Shown: one piece after another, positions 1-11,403 of the stretch
Numbering within the stretch: position 1 is the first letter of the stretch
Layout: each line of letters begins with the position of its first letter
Assembly (NCBI GenBank): GCA_949825045.1
Contig: OX463809.1
Coordinates: 461,501 to 525,500 of the forward strand
DNA: 64,000 nucleotides
Origin: Argyresthia goedartella
Lineage: Eukaryota; Arthropoda; Insecta; Lepidoptera; Argyresthiidae
Reading direction: 5' to 3'
Notes under the pieces: model-generated
What the model saw: only the letters and a program-made list of their open reading frames with translations
What the model was told of the DNA's origin: nothing
Database searches by the model: none
Program-made: the position numbers and the translations under genes

Positions 1-2086
1 TGAACAGAACCCAAACAAAATCTACTCAGACTTCTTCAACATTATTCAGACAGAATTCAATAAAGTTTTCAAATTAAAGAAAGTTAGTGACTACAACGGT
101 AAATCTAAATTTAATGACTGGGCAATGTTTGGAATTCGTAAAAGTAGAGTTATCTTGCATGACCTTTATGATCAAAAAACCTATAACTTTGATCGAAAAT
201 TTCATGACTATGTTTAAAAATATTCCAAAACTTTCAAGTTGGTTTGTAGAACTGCAAAAACTTTACACATTAATAGAAAAATTCAAAATTCAAATAATAG
301 AATGAAAACAGTTTGGCAAATAATAAACCGCGAAACTGGCAAAGTTATACCAAGGGACAATGATTTCTGCCTACAGATAGTTGATGATGTTGTTAAATCC
401 AACGCTGATGTTGCTCGAGCTTTTGAAACATTCTTCACCAATGTACCCGTACTCACAACGGACCGTCTAAATTCATCTCCATATGAAGCAAAGACTTTAT
501 TAAAAAATAACACTAGCGTCAGTAATTAATATTTAAAATTTCATCATGTATATCCCCAGGACATTGTCAAAACGTTTAAATTACTTAACTTAAAAAATAC
601 GGAAGACCTGTGGGGTATACCAGTCAAAGTCCTTGGTTCAGTAATTCTAGTTATAGCCCCACACTTAGCTTATATATTCAATAAATGTGTTGACGATGGG
701 GCTTTTCCAGACCTCATGAAACACAGTAAACTGATACCTCTGTTCAAGTCGGGAGATAAGGGCGATCCTTAAAATTTCAGACCAATATCAGTTCTTCCAA
801 CACTAAGTAAAATATTTGAAAAGATTACACTCAATCAAATGCTCTCACACATCAACCGTACAAAACAACTCCACGCTAAACAATATGGTTTCACTAGGGG
901 TAAATCGACTACGGATGCAGGTATTACCCTTGTATCTCATATTTATTCTGCATGGGAGGCCGCACAGGATGCTATCGGAGTTTTTTGCGACCTGTCGAAG
1001 GCGTTTGATTGTGTTGATCATAATACGCTATTAATTAAATTAAATCATTACGGAGTTAGAAATAAAGCGTTGGATCTACTATGATCATACCTAAGCAATA
1101 GAATTCAAAAGGCAGAAGTTAACGGCGTAAAATCTGATGGATCGGGTGTTAAAATTGGCATTCCACAAGGTTCCATATTAGGCCCTTTCTTATTCCTGGT
1201 ATATATTAATGATCTGCCTTTCATGGTGGAGAAATTAACTGACATAGTGTTGTTTGCTGATGATACTTCAATGGTCTTCAAAATTGAAAGACAAAAAGGA
1301 GATTTTGATGATGTTAATGGTGTATTGTCTTTAACCTTGAATTGGTTCACAGTTAATAATTTATTGTTAAACGCTGGTAAAATCAAGTGTATCAAATTCT
1401 CACTTCCAAATGTCAGGCAAGTTGAGACCAGTTTAGTGTTAGACAACAGCACGTTAGAATTGGTAAATGATACGAAGTTTCTTGGAATAACCATTGATAG
1501 CAAATTGCAGTGGGGACCCCACATAGATAAATTGGCTGGTAAATTATGTTCTGCGGCTTACGCTGTTAGGAACATCAGACAAAGCACGGATGTGGCTACA
1601 TATAGGCTAGTATATTTTAGTTACTTTCATAGTGTGATGTCCTATGGTATCTTGTTGTGGGGGAAAGCAGCGGATATTCAAACTATTTTTATTTTACAGA
1701 AAAGAGCTATTCGAGCAATTTATAATTTAAAACGAGCAGACTCCTTAAGAGAGCTTTTTAAAGAAATTGACATACTAACAGTAGCTAGTCAATTTATTTT
1801 CGAAAATATAATGTATGTACGCAAGAACCTTACAACATTTTCCAAACTTAGCGACAGCTGTAATGTTAACCTAAGAAATAATCACAGACTATGTGCGCCC
1901 CGTTTTAGACACGCGAAGGTTAGCAATTCTTTCAAGGGTCAGTGCATTCTCTACTACAATAAAATACCTCTGGAGATTTTGAAATTGCCATTTGAGCAAT
2001 TTAAAAAGCATGTTAAAGCGACTTTGTCGAAAAAGGGATATTACAATGTTCAAGATTATTTAAATGACAGGACTGTATGGGGTTAA
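1..2086 (+). pseudogene. LINE A ORF2 remnant: endonuclease-RT linker and reverse transcriptase
   Basis: This would encode the RT that copies element RNA at a nicked genomic target. Conserved RT blocks are visible: '[11 protein letters not shown]' near 990-1020, 'GIPQGSILGP' near 1155-1185 and the catalytic 'FADDTS' near 1250-1268, followed by a thumb/C-terminal region ending 'YLNDRTVWG' at 2086. The longest open stretch is 1223-2086 (287 codons). It is dead: there are in-frame stops near 216, 526 and 770, and a TGA at 1082-1084 replacing an arginine codon that is intact in the copy at 18317-19564. The RT catalytic motif itself is preserved. Confidence 0.85.
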
Positions 2087-2340
2087 TCTGGCTCAACACA
2101 GACCTTGCTGTTAATAGTTTTATAATTATTTATTCCTGCTTATTAATCATAACAATTAAATTTTTCATATTTGTATTAGTTAAGCACAACCTATTTTTAA
2201 AAGAGATCTAAAAATAAATCTGTGGGAGTTTCTACGCCCTTCTTCTTCCACAGTGGTCCAATGTAGAGAAAAGGCAAAAATAACGTTTACTAAGTATATG
2301 TAAATATCTACAGTAATAAAGTACTTTGACTATTGACTAT
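1..2340 (+). mobile_element. LINE A copy 1 (non-LTR retrotransposon, CR1/Jockey-like group), 5' end outside window
   Basis: The window opens inside an element that matches the copy at 13450-19830 almost base for base: position 1 here corresponds to about 16155 there. It holds the ORF2 linker, reverse transcriptase and 3' UTR, and ends with the family signature 'ctacagtaataaag' near 2310-2325. It lacks the Helitron that splits the other copy, so it shows the uninterrupted target. Clade is inferred only from the look of the RT and from the short tandem 3' tails seen in sister copies. Confidence 0.85.
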
Positions 2341-2575
2341 AATATTTATTTATATTTAGGATTTATATTTTATGTATGTAGTTTATTGAGTTGTAATTTA
2401 AGGTATGTTGTACACATCGGTCTACCCGTGCTCTGTGATTAACCTATCTCATCTTGACATGGTTTGCTGGAGGAGATCTCTTGTAAGAGATAAGCTCGCC
2501 TTTGTAAACTATTTTAATATATATCTTGTCAATATAATTATTTGTGTGCAATAAAGAAATTATGAGTATATCTTG
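2341..2575 (+). repeat. 3' end of another LINE family (polyadenylation-type tail)
   Basis: The stretch contains 'gagataagctcgcctttgta' and ends with 'gtgtgcaataaag'. The reverse complement of the same motif set lies at about 21885-22010, so this is a dispersed 3' UTR. No coding sequence is attached here, as expected for strongly 5'-truncated LINE insertions. Confidence 0.55.
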
Positions 2576-2584
2576 CATGTAAGA

Positions 2585-4247
2585 AAAATCATAGCTTTAT
2601 TTAAAACTGTAGGTGATAGCCTTTATTTAAAAAAGAAGATAAGCTCAATATGAATTTCTACAGGATCGCTCTCATACCTATATTTTCAAAAATATTTGAA
2701 AGAGTAATATATAATGCCCTATATAATTACTTAGAAAAAAATAATATCTTGGCTCCCGAACAAAAGGGGTTCAGAAAACAAAAAACCATTAACCTGGCCA
2801 TCTATGATTTTCTACAAAGGGTTATAATATATCTGGATAGTAAGACACCAGTGTCAGCCATTTATATGGATATGACGAAAGCTTTCGATTATGTAGATCA
2901 TAGAATATTACAACAAAAGCTACACACGTATGGAGTCCCTCGGACTTGCCTCGCAACATTTTAGATTTGTTGACTTCATACTTATCGGATCGAAGACAAA
3001 TCACACAAATTCACAGATTGTGTCCCAAACAAAATATAGAACTAGACTACTCATCCGAAGCATCTCAAGTTACAATCGGGATTCCACAAGGAAACGTTCT
3101 GGGCCCTCTATTATTTATTATTTTTATCAATGTCATTGGGAAATCAACATCTCATCCTATGATTATATTTGCTGATAGTACGGTATTATATAAACAAAAT
3201 ATGAAATATAATAATCTGACATTTGAAAATGAAATCAATAACTCAATCAATGACATAATTACATGGCTCAAATATAATAATTTGAAGATAAATTTAAATA
3301 AAACTTACATAATGAATTTTAAATAATTAAAGGAACGAACACCATTACATATCAAACATGACAACACTATCATTAACAAAGTGCAGGTCACAAATTTTTT
3401 GGGACTGCAAATTGACAACAAATTAAGTTGGAAAGTCCAAATAGATTACGTCACCAAAAAACTTAATAAATTTTCTTACGCAATATTTATGTTGCGCAAA
3501 GTTGTGGACGTTGCCTCAGTATTAACGGCGTATCATAGTTTAGTAGTATCTACACTACGATATGGCATAATATTCTGGGGCAACGGAGTTAACAAAGATA
3601 GTGCTTTTAAAGCCTAAAAGAAATGTATCAGGTCTATTTTTTCACTTAAAAGAACAGACAGCTGCAAACCATTCTTCAAGCGCCATAAACTATTCACATT
3701 GCCTTCATTATATATATCTGAAATAATAATGTTTGTTAAAACAAACCCTCAGCTCTTTCAAAATCTAACCAGCCACCGTAACAACAAAAAAATACTTGCA
3801 CCTACCCACCAAATTGAATTATTCAATAAAAGTGTTTTCGGTATGGCGTCAAAAATATATAATAAGGTCCCAGTGCAGATTATGAACATAGACAATCCCA
3901 ATCTTTTCCAACATAAATTAAAGGATTACCTAGCTCTTGAGGTGTATTACTCAATCGATCAATATTTAAAATGATGATTTGTGGACATAATATTAATCGA
4001 ACATGTTCTTTAATTAATATTGACTTTATTTTTGTCTATCTCTAATCAATTATAAGTGTAATGTGTTGACATCCAATTTTGACATTTTCAATTATTTTAA
4101 TTTATGACTTTATATGTATGCATTTGCTATTTTTATTTCTGTTTGTATGCCTAATGGCTGGACGTAAGAACACTACCCATATAAATGTAAGAACTAATCT
4201 AAAACTACGACCCACAATAAACGTTCTGATTCTGATTCTGATACCTA
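2585..4247 (+). mobile_element. LINE C, 5'-truncated, with TTCTGA-type 3' tail
   Basis: A LINE unrelated to family A at the level of detail. It starts within the RT domain (a KKEDK-like stretch before 'NFYRIALIP'), runs through the RT and C-terminal region to about 3974, and ends after an AT-rich 3' UTR with tandem 'gattct' copies at about 4221-4245. The 5' truncation fits incomplete target-primed reverse transcription. Confidence 0.75.
2650..3974 (+). pseudogene. LINE C reverse transcriptase, broken
   Basis: RT blocks appear in order: 'YMDMTKAFDYVDH' near 2865-2900, 'GIPQGNVLGPLLF' near 3079-3115, then 'FADST' near 3168-3182. The second catalytic aspartate of the usual FADD is replaced by serine, so the enzyme would be inactive even if expressed. 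Reading shifts frame around 2940-2964 and stops near 3325 and 3615; the C-terminal part resumes at 3699-3974. The spread of lesions points to an old insertion. Confidence 0.8.
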
Positions 4248-5075
4248 CCTCCTTGCTTAGGTAATTGTGATTTGTTCTTTACCGGGTCTAAAGTGTTTAC
4301 TTTTAGGTGAACAAACAGGAAACGAATTTTATTTGTGATCAATAATTTATATATTTATTTATTTAAAGGAATACCATTAATATTAGATAGCTACAATAAT
4401 ATAACGCAGAAGGCCAATTTAAGGTGTTCACGTATAGATGCAGAGTATAGATATATGAAGAGTTTGAACTGGACAGGATACAATACAACACAATAAATAC
4501 AAAGACTAGGCAGCCATAAAAATAGAAAAAAAAAAGGGAAAATAAAAAAAAATAATAAGACCAATCTAAATAATTAACTAGCCACTAAGTATGTTGCCAC
4601 GCTGAGAAAAACTCTCCGCGGCGCCGCCACCCCGGTTTCGCGGCTCGCCAACGGTTTCTACATTAGAGCAGAAATAATCAAGATCGTTATGCTTGTTTAA
4701 AGCATATTTAGCTTTAATTTATATAAAGCATAGTTATTGCCCACTCGCCAAAAAAAAGGAATACTGCCTGTAGTTTGTTCCGAATATAGAAGTATTTATG
4801 AAAGGGTTAAATCTTAATCGTTTTTGAGGAGCTTTTAAACAAACTTTGCTAAGCAGTTCGGGAAAATTAATATGGTTGTTAGTTATTTTGAACAGAAAGG
4901 ATATGTCACCAATTGTCAATTCAATTCCTTTAGACACCTTAAAATGTTAGGTACCTAGGTCATTATTCGTTGCCAACATCACAGAAAGTTGTTTATGAGG
5001 AGCGGCTAGCACGGGACGCGACTGCGAGCCAAGCGCGCGCCAACCTAACTGAAATCCCAGCAGCCGGCTTGGCGG
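4248..5075 (+). repeat. Dispersed repeat R1, copy 1, split by a ~570-bp insertion
   Basis: 4248-4344 plus about 4916-5075 together match the uninterrupted copy at 20425-20700, sharing 'gggtctaaagt', 'acttttaggt', 'cctttagacacc', 'aaaatgttaggtac' and 'ggagcggctagc'. Between the halves lies unrelated DNA (4345-4915) with a GC-rich core near 4600-4655. The flanks suggest a short direct repeat of 'tcaat', which would make it a true insertion. I do not recognise the family of either the repeat or the insert; the frame at 4734-4937 (-) shows no domain. Confidence 0.6.
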
Positions 5076-6588
5076 ATCGGACGTACGTCTGTCACCGTAA
5101 CATTTTCAAAGCCGTTAGTTGATAAACTAAAGGTTTTGAGAGCTAACTTTGACTTGTGATTAATATTATTAATAAATTATGTCTCTGTCTAACGTTTTAT
5201 TTCTCGTTAGTTGGTCAACCATAGATGGATAGTAAACTGTAGCGTACTGCTTACTATAATTAGTTTAAACTTGAATTGCAAACGCAATACACTGCGGTAG
5301 GCTGGACAGATAAAGTGAATTTACTATGTTGCAAAAAGTAATTAAATTATGCATGTTACAACAAGTAATTAAATTTAACGCTCCACTTCAACAGCAAAAA
5401 CAAATAGGGTAAATTATTTGTTACTAACTTTTTGTTCTGCTTGCTTGCTTTTTTAGTCTCAGTTGTTAGTGAAATATCTGGCTTATAAGATAATACAGAA
5501 CAAAGATAAGGAAATTGGCTTAAAATAAAACGAATGAGATTCGTAAACGGGCAGTTTTTTTATTTCAACCTGACATTAATGAGAATTTTAAAACAATAGA
5601 CGTAACCGGCAAAAAAGTACAACCTACAGCTACAAAACAAAAGAAATTTCCATTTGAGTAGAAAATAAATTATAAAGAATTTCTTCATTCGTATACTTTG
5701 ATCAACCATAACTTAAAGTGATATTTTCCCATTTCGACACTTTTCCGGTTTTCCCGGAATACCGACTGTGGAGCACATTAATACACAATAACACAGTTAC
5801 ACACAACCCATGTTTGCGTCCTCATAATCCAACAAACTGTGCAACACGTCAAAGGCACGAGACTAATAAGCTAGTCGAACAAACATTGCTCTTAATGTCT
5901 GAGATCATTTCGCAGAATATGCTGTTTGCAAACACTTAGTTGTAAGTGTAGGTATGTAAAACGATACAGAGGCACCCCCGGAAACTCCTTTAGATATATT
6001 TTTACGTTACATTATTATTTTTTGTTGTATATGCTCAGTCCGCATTCATGACACGTTCTTTGTGTGTAAATCCCGATCTTGACTTTGATCTGGCATCGTA
6101 TTTTATGTAAAAAAATAATAATAAACATTTTGCCTGCGAGATTCCATGAGCAGATTTTTCGACTTCATTGTTCAAGTCGACAGTGCTGTCAGAGCCCTCT
6201 TTTAATTTGTCACAAACGCGGGGCGGCCGCCCTCAACAGTAACCGCTCAGACGGTTGTTACTGCCGCGAGCGCTATTATGATTTGAAACTTGAACCTCCT
6301 GGCATGAAAGGCGAAATGCAAACCAACCCTGAGCAGCAGTGTATTTTATGACAACATTATCGATGTTCCTGCGAGCACCTTTCTAAAATAGTATCCCACT
6401 GTGCAGTATTTAGCAGCTGCTGAATATCCAAGGAAAAATTAACGAGACTTAGTTTCAGGATCCTTATGAAAGCTGGGAATCAGGGGGATGAGGGACCGCA
6501 ACTTTATATTGATGTTAAAAGCAGGTTTTCGTTACATGTTTCATTCCGAGCTAATAAAAAACGAAGGCACTGACACATTTCATTTTTA
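5076..6588. other. No feature recognised
   Basis: AT-rich DNA with short open frames (5718-5939 and 6079-6351 on +) that show no domain, no recognisable start context and no similarity to other parts of the window. A small imperfect hairpin ('cagtaaccg' / 'cggttgttactg') sits near 6238-6264. Confidence 0.4.
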
Positions 6589-6800
6589 AAAACCGGCCAA
6601 GTGTGAGTCGGGCTCGCGCACGAATGGTTCCGGGCCATTATTTATTGTATGGGAGACCCCCTTATATATAACTAAATATTGTGTGAATATTTCAAGCGTC
6701 TACCTGTTGCCGTGTGTTGTGTGGGAGACCCCTTAAATATTTATTTTATTTTGTTTCTTAGTATTTATTTTGTAGTGGCAACAGAAATACATCATTTATG
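6589..6800 (+). repeat. Lepidopteran-type interspersed repeat R2, 5' part
   Basis: Begins 'aaccggccaagtgtgagtcg' and continues to 'ggcaacagaaatacatcat'. The same order of blocks occurs in the complete copy at 11404-11817, which goes on to an ACGG run and 'ggaaccctaaaaa'. This copy loses similarity after about 6800. The class is uncertain; I infer a SINE or LINE-derived short repeat from its size and copy number in the window. Confidence 0.6.
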
Positions 6801-7004
6801 TAAAGGACTTGGACAAAAGGTCATAGAAAAATACCAGAATCGCCAGCGACGAAGTGTATAAAAATGGGTTCACTATAGTCAAACTATTATGTTTTTTAAA
6901 AAATCAGCCCCCGAAACGATGTAGTATAGAAGTTATGATATATAAATACATTTATTTTTCTTGACTTTTATTTTATCGCTGTCACTTTAATGCCCTTTAA
7001 TATA

Positions 7005-7257
7005 CAGGGTGTAACAGAAAAGTGTAGTCATATTTAAGGGGGTTGTTAGGGACATCATTCTGAGCATTTTTCACTACGAGACCGATTTGATCTCGTAGTG
7101 AAAAATGCTCAAACAAATCAGCTGAACGCCCGGACCAAAACGTGTGGAGGAATAAAAAATAAAGTTGCTCTGGTCAAATCGGTTTCATAGTAAAAGTTGC
7201 TCAGAATGGTCTCCCTAACAACCCCCTTAAATATGACGACACCTTTCTGTTCCTGTC
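7005..7257. mobile_element. Inverted-repeat element (MITE-like) with nested hairpin
   Basis: Terminal arms of about 50 bp face each other: 'catatttaagggggttgtta' near 7029-7048 and its complement near 7211-7236, with 'acagaaaag' and 'ctttctgtt' at the outer ends. Inside, 7062-7081 and 7091-7110 form a perfect 20-bp stem with a 9-nt loop. No coding capacity is seen. The outer edge 'acagggtgt' is approximate, because the last few bases of the two arms differ. Confidence 0.7.
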
Positions 7258-7379
7258 TAAATATATGTGAGCGTGCGTTCTTAAAAAATAGTAGGTTCTC
7301 TGTTTGACCTGTATGTTTGTTTCGCGGACACCTTGAAACCTTCATGTGGTAACGTGGTACCGCTTAGCTTAGGTGTGAG

Positions 7380-7885
7380 TTTAAAATATGTTTTATCTAC
7401 ACAAGTATCATAAACCCTCTTTACTGCGTTAAAAAAAAGCACGTTACGATCAGCATTATGTTAAACTACTTGGTAAAAACTCGTTTCGTATCTGGAAAAC
7501 TACACATAATGGTCATTATGTGTAGTTTTTCTACATATAATGACATTCAAATTTCGAACGCCGACGCCCACCCGCGTGCCGTCCCTAGTTTGTCTGTGAA
7601 GTTGGTACTGACATTCAAATCTCGAATGCCGACGCCCGTCAGCGTGAAGTTGGTACTAAAGAACAAGCTAAACAATTGCAGAACCACAATGCCGGTCAAA
7701 CATACGGTTCCTGAACACATAGCTTATGATATGTGTGTAGATAAACTAGTGTATGTAACTGTACGTAATTAGGCATTAAAACTCTCGAGTGATATTATTA
7801 TGAAACTCGCCTTCGGCTCGTTTCATAAACCCACTCGAGTTTTAATGCCCTCCATTATGCAGCAGTCACATAAACTACTATTATT
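7380..7885 (+). repeat. Dispersed repeat R3, copy 1
   Basis: Matches 12575-13030 in block order ('atcataaacc', 'tttactgc', 'attcaaatttcgaacgccga', 'agtttgtctgtgaagttggt', 'acaatgccggtc', 'ggttcctgaacac', 'gataaactagtgtatgtaa', 'gcagtcacataaac'). It has a perfect 16-bp palindrome with a 2-nt loop (7496-7511 / 7514-7529). The 'attcaaat..cgaa..ccgacgccc...gaagttggtact' module occurs twice head-to-tail at about 7552-7654. The open frame 7458-7772 has no recognisable product. Confidence 0.7.
7772..7849. mobile_element. 78-bp inverted-repeat insertion in repeat R3
   Basis: Arms 'ggcattaaaactctcgagtg' and the complement of 'ccactcgagttttaatgcc' bound the unit. An inner stem 'tatgaaac' / 'gtttcata' surrounds 'cttcgg'. 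The second R3 copy reads straight through ('gaggcattatgtagcagtc' near 12970) without this unit, so it is a later insertion. It is far too small to be autonomous. Confidence 0.65.
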
Positions 7886-7959
7886 GTTTCATTACTCTAA
7901 AATATCTAGTATACCACGTCGTTTTTGCAGTAACTTATTATATATTTTTGAAGTACATA

Positions 7960-8103
7960 TTATGTTTTTTTTTGGCCAACTCCCTTGAACTTAGCTTCAT
8001 GAGATACAACCTGGTGACAGACGGACGGACGGATGGACGGACGGACAGCGGAGGCTTAGTAAAGGTCCCGTTTGGCACCCTTCGGATATGGAACCCTAAA
8101 AAG
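7960..8103 (+). repeat. Repeat R2, 3' part with ACGG microsatellite
   Basis: Contains 'catgagatacaacctggtga', the (ACGG)n run at about 8018-8045, 'aaaggtcccgtttggcaccc' and the terminal 'ggaaccctaaaaa'. It is the 3' half of the repeat whose full order is seen at 11404-11817. The open frame across it (7948-8136) is only the translated microsatellite. Confidence 0.65.
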
Positions 8104-8469
8104 CTAATTAAACTTATGTACTTTTTTGGACTTTGACTGGTTGATTAATAAACTCATTATATTAAGGCTGAGGCTGATTCAGGAATTTAGTAACTGTGAA
8201 CATAAATAATTCCGTTACCCTTTTCAATAACACATTGATTATTTAAACTTAATTAAATGAAAAGCTTGCAAACGATCCCAGTAAGACTAGATGGTCCAAA
8301 TATGTATTTGCTTGTTTGTATTTAGCAGAGGTACATTTAAAATAGCTAGTATCGATCTGTCCCACATTTGCTTCGAAAATAAAACGTTAGTAGTTTACCT
8401 CTCGGTCTCCATACCAATTAAAAACATATTAATATTCTTGTATTACCCGAACATTTATTGACGTAAATA

Positions 8470-8957
8470 CAGTAGAACTCCAATTATCCGAATTAATGGG
8501 GACCGGGTCCCATTCGGATAATCAAATATTCGGATAATCGGATTTTTAAAAAAAAAATTGCCATTGGAGAGAATAAAACACGTTTTCTTTTCGAAGCCAT
8601 GGTATAAAAACAATACAGTATTGTACACGCACAAACAAAAGTAAGCCGTAGCGAAAGAGTAGCGTCCTCGAGCAAGATCAACAGCACACAGGCTAATCAA
8701 AACAAACAATGACAGGTGCGCCGTGACTGCAATGCGCCGGAACTTGTCTTAACTTGCCGTTGTGCCTACACACGCGGGGGGAAGTCAGTGTAGGCACAAC
8801 GGCAAGTTAGGATAAGTCAAGTCAAGACTTAACGCGCAAACACTGGCTTCGCGGGGGGAAGAATAATAGCGCACTTAGACTTTTTTTGGAAAATTTTTTG
8901 TGATTCGGATAATCGGCGATTCGGATAGTCGGAGTTCGGATAATTGGAGTTCTACTG
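8470..8957. mobile_element. 488-bp TIR element with TA flanks (pogo/Tc1-mariner-like MITE)
   Basis: Left end 'cagtagaactccaattatcc' at 8470 and its exact complement ending at 8957 form TIRs of about 23 bp, flanked on both sides by TA (8468-8469 and 8958-8959), as expected for Tc1/mariner-pogo insertions. Subterminal 'cggataat' motifs recur inside both ends. Near 8748-8808 there is a 21-bp inverted pair around 'acgcggggggaagtca'. No transposase frame is present, so it is non-autonomous. Confidence 0.75.
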
Positions 8958-9116
8958 TAACATTATTGTGTCTGGGCACGGAGATCTGACTCATATGCCA
9001 CAATGAACTGTTTCCATAGTGTAAGTTAAAAGGATCGCCTAAATTGAAAACTTACTAATTACAAGATCAAGAGACAATTTCGGTGTTTAATATTGGGAAA
9101 TATTAAACTGCACATC

Positions 9117-9337
9117 AAAAATACTGATTTGCACAGCAAATATCAGGATAAAATGCTGCGGTAGCTTAGGTGAAGGGTAAAGGGGGTGAGCGAAGCGAAG
9201 CCCACTTTATCCTTCTTGTTAGGTTGAATATGTAAGGACAACGAAAATACTTAAAACATAAACATTTAAACATAAAATATTAAAAACATAAAAAGTGTTT
9301 TGTTGATCCTTTTTTTGCTGTGCAAATCAGTATTTTT
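9117..9337. mobile_element. 221-bp MITE with 24-bp perfect TIRs
   Basis: 9117-9140 and 9314-9337 are perfect 24-bp inverted repeats (outer bases 'aaaaatactgatttgcacag'). The interior is non-coding and contains 'gtgagcgaagcgaagccc'. A clear target duplication was not seen, so the superfamily stays open. Confidence 0.7.
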
Positions 9338-9639
9338 CATGGGCGATTAAATACTAGCCTTTAAAGTGCCTACATTAGTTATATTATTTATCTACTAATT
9401 CCAATAATGTTTCACATAGCTTTGAATCGAGCCCGAGAGATGGCCTACGAGTCCTCCGACGCTGGAGAAATGTGCTAGAAATTACATCACAAACTCTAGA
9501 CTAACATAGTCGCAATCTATATTATTATATATTGTGCCGTGTTATAGATGTGTATTTCAGCTACATTGCTTAAGGAAAACGTGGACGCCTGCGAAACTGA
9601 ATAAAAATTTAGTCATTTCAGCCCCCGTTTTTTTATTTA

Positions 9640-9985
9640 TTTTTATTTAGCCTTTAAGGTATCCCACTGCTGGGCAAAGGCCTCCCCCTCTTTCGTCCAC
9701 ACTTCCCTGGTCTGTGCCACCTCCGGCCACCCCGGCAAAAACATGTCGAGGTCGTCCCGCCATCTCCGTTTAGGCCTGCCTCTACGCCGGTATCCGTCCT
9801 GTGGCACCCAGTTAGTGGCGATTTTCGCCCATCTATCTTCGTGCATGCGACTTACGTGGCCGGCCCAGTTCCACTTTAGCTTAGCGGTCTGTGCACCCAC
9901 ATCAGCGATGCCAGTTAAGGAGCGCAGTGTGGTGTTCCTTATGCTGTCCATCCTACGAACACTTAGGATGCTGCGCTCCATTGCT
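9640..9985 (-). pseudogene. RTE-type LINE ORF2 C-terminal fragment
   Basis: Read on the - strand, the frame 9643-9981 (112 codons) contains 'LKWNWAGHVSRMHEDRWAK' followed by 'RRRGRPKRRWRDDLD'. This is the hallmark C-terminus of RTE-clade (BovB-like) ORF2 proteins. Only the tail of ORF2 is present; endonuclease and RT are missing. The 3' end on this strand holds 'ccactgctgggcaaaggcc' in + orientation. A second scrap of the same family is at 29683-29880 on the + strand. Confidence 0.75.
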
Positions 9986-10050
9986 CGCTGGCAAACCAGT
10001 ATATTATTAAGACTTTTAAAGTTAAAGTTAAGAACACAGATGACTTATAG

Positions 10051-11400
10051 GTGACGTCAGTCAATTGCTCATTTGTCGATATATTAGCACCATATTTAGC
10101 TTACATATTTAATGATTGTTTTGATCACGGCACCTTTCCCGATTTAATGAAAAATAGCAAAGTAGTTCCTCTACATAAAGCTGGTGAAAAAAAAAACACA
10201 GTAATTATATGGCCTGTATCAGTTTTACCGGTATTTACTAAAGTGTTTGAAAAGTTCGTGCTCAATCAAATTTTTTCCTATTTTAATCACAGTAATATAT
10301 TACATAAGCAGCAATTCGGCTTTAAAAAAGGGCGTTGTAACATAGATGTTGTTGTTGAACTTTTAAAATATATTTTTAGTACTTGAGAAGAATCAAAAGA
10401 TACCATTGGTATCATCTGTGACCTTTTCAGAGCATTTCATTGCGTAGATCATAAAATTTTACTGTTAAAAGTGGAACACTACGGTATTAAAAAGAAAGGT
10501 CTATATTTTTTGAATTCTTATTTAGATAATAGAATTCAGAAGGTTCAGATTAACCGAACCAAATCATTAGGATCTCGCGTGAATATTGGCGTGCCTCAAG
10601 GTTCCATATTAGGTCCTTTCTTATTTTTGCTCTTTAATAATGATACATGGTTTAGAATTTTTCAAAGATTGTGTTATTAGCTGATGATAGATCTCTTATA
10701 TTTAAAGTAGGTTGACATGTGCCGAACTATGACGAAGTAAATAACACTCTTGGACAACTTCATAATTGGTTTACTGTTAACAATCTAGAGCTTAATGCGA
10801 AAAAAACTAAACGTATAAAATTCACTTTGCCTAAATTCCTTAAAAATTAGGTTGTATTAAATAATTATAAATTAGAGTTTACTGGTAGTACAGTTTACCT
10901 GGGGATAAAACTTGACTCAAAATTACAATAGAGCCCTCACATTACATCCTTATCGGGAAAACTAAGTTCAGGATGTAGCTAGGGCGAGACTTGTTTACTT
11001 TAGTTATTTCCACAGCATTATGTCCTATGAAATTTTGTTGTGGGGCCGAGTTGATGATTTTGACTCAATTTTTGTTCCAGAAAAAAGAGCTATTAGAGCA
11101 ATTTATAACCTACGCAGTCGTGACTCCCTGAGGGAACTGTTCAAAGAAATTAGCATTAAGACTGTACCGTGTCCATATTTTTATGAAAATATCATGAACG
11201 TTAGGAAGAAAATAAATAGCTTCACTAAAAATGTTGACAGGCACAAGAGAAATAATATATGAAGCCGAAATAAAATTGACCAACCTTACTTTAGACTAGC
11301 TAAAGTAAGAACTTCATTTTTGGATCCCAGTATACAATACTATAACAAAATACCGGAAGATATATTAAATTTATTAGAGAAAAAATTTAAAGGCATTGTT
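10051..11400 (+). pseudogene. LINE A3 reverse transcriptase, degenerate
   Basis: Open pieces at 10051-10386, 10471-10680 and 11020-11262 carry successive RT segments: 'FPDLMKNSKVVPLHKAGEK', 'GVPQGSILGPFLF' near 10588-10625, and the thumb/C-terminal 'MSYEILLWG' and 'KRAIRAIYNL'. The catalytic region is off frame near 10680 ('gctgatgata'). At least five stops or frameshifts separate the pieces, so no protein is expected. Confidence 0.75.
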
Positions 11401-11403
11401 GAA

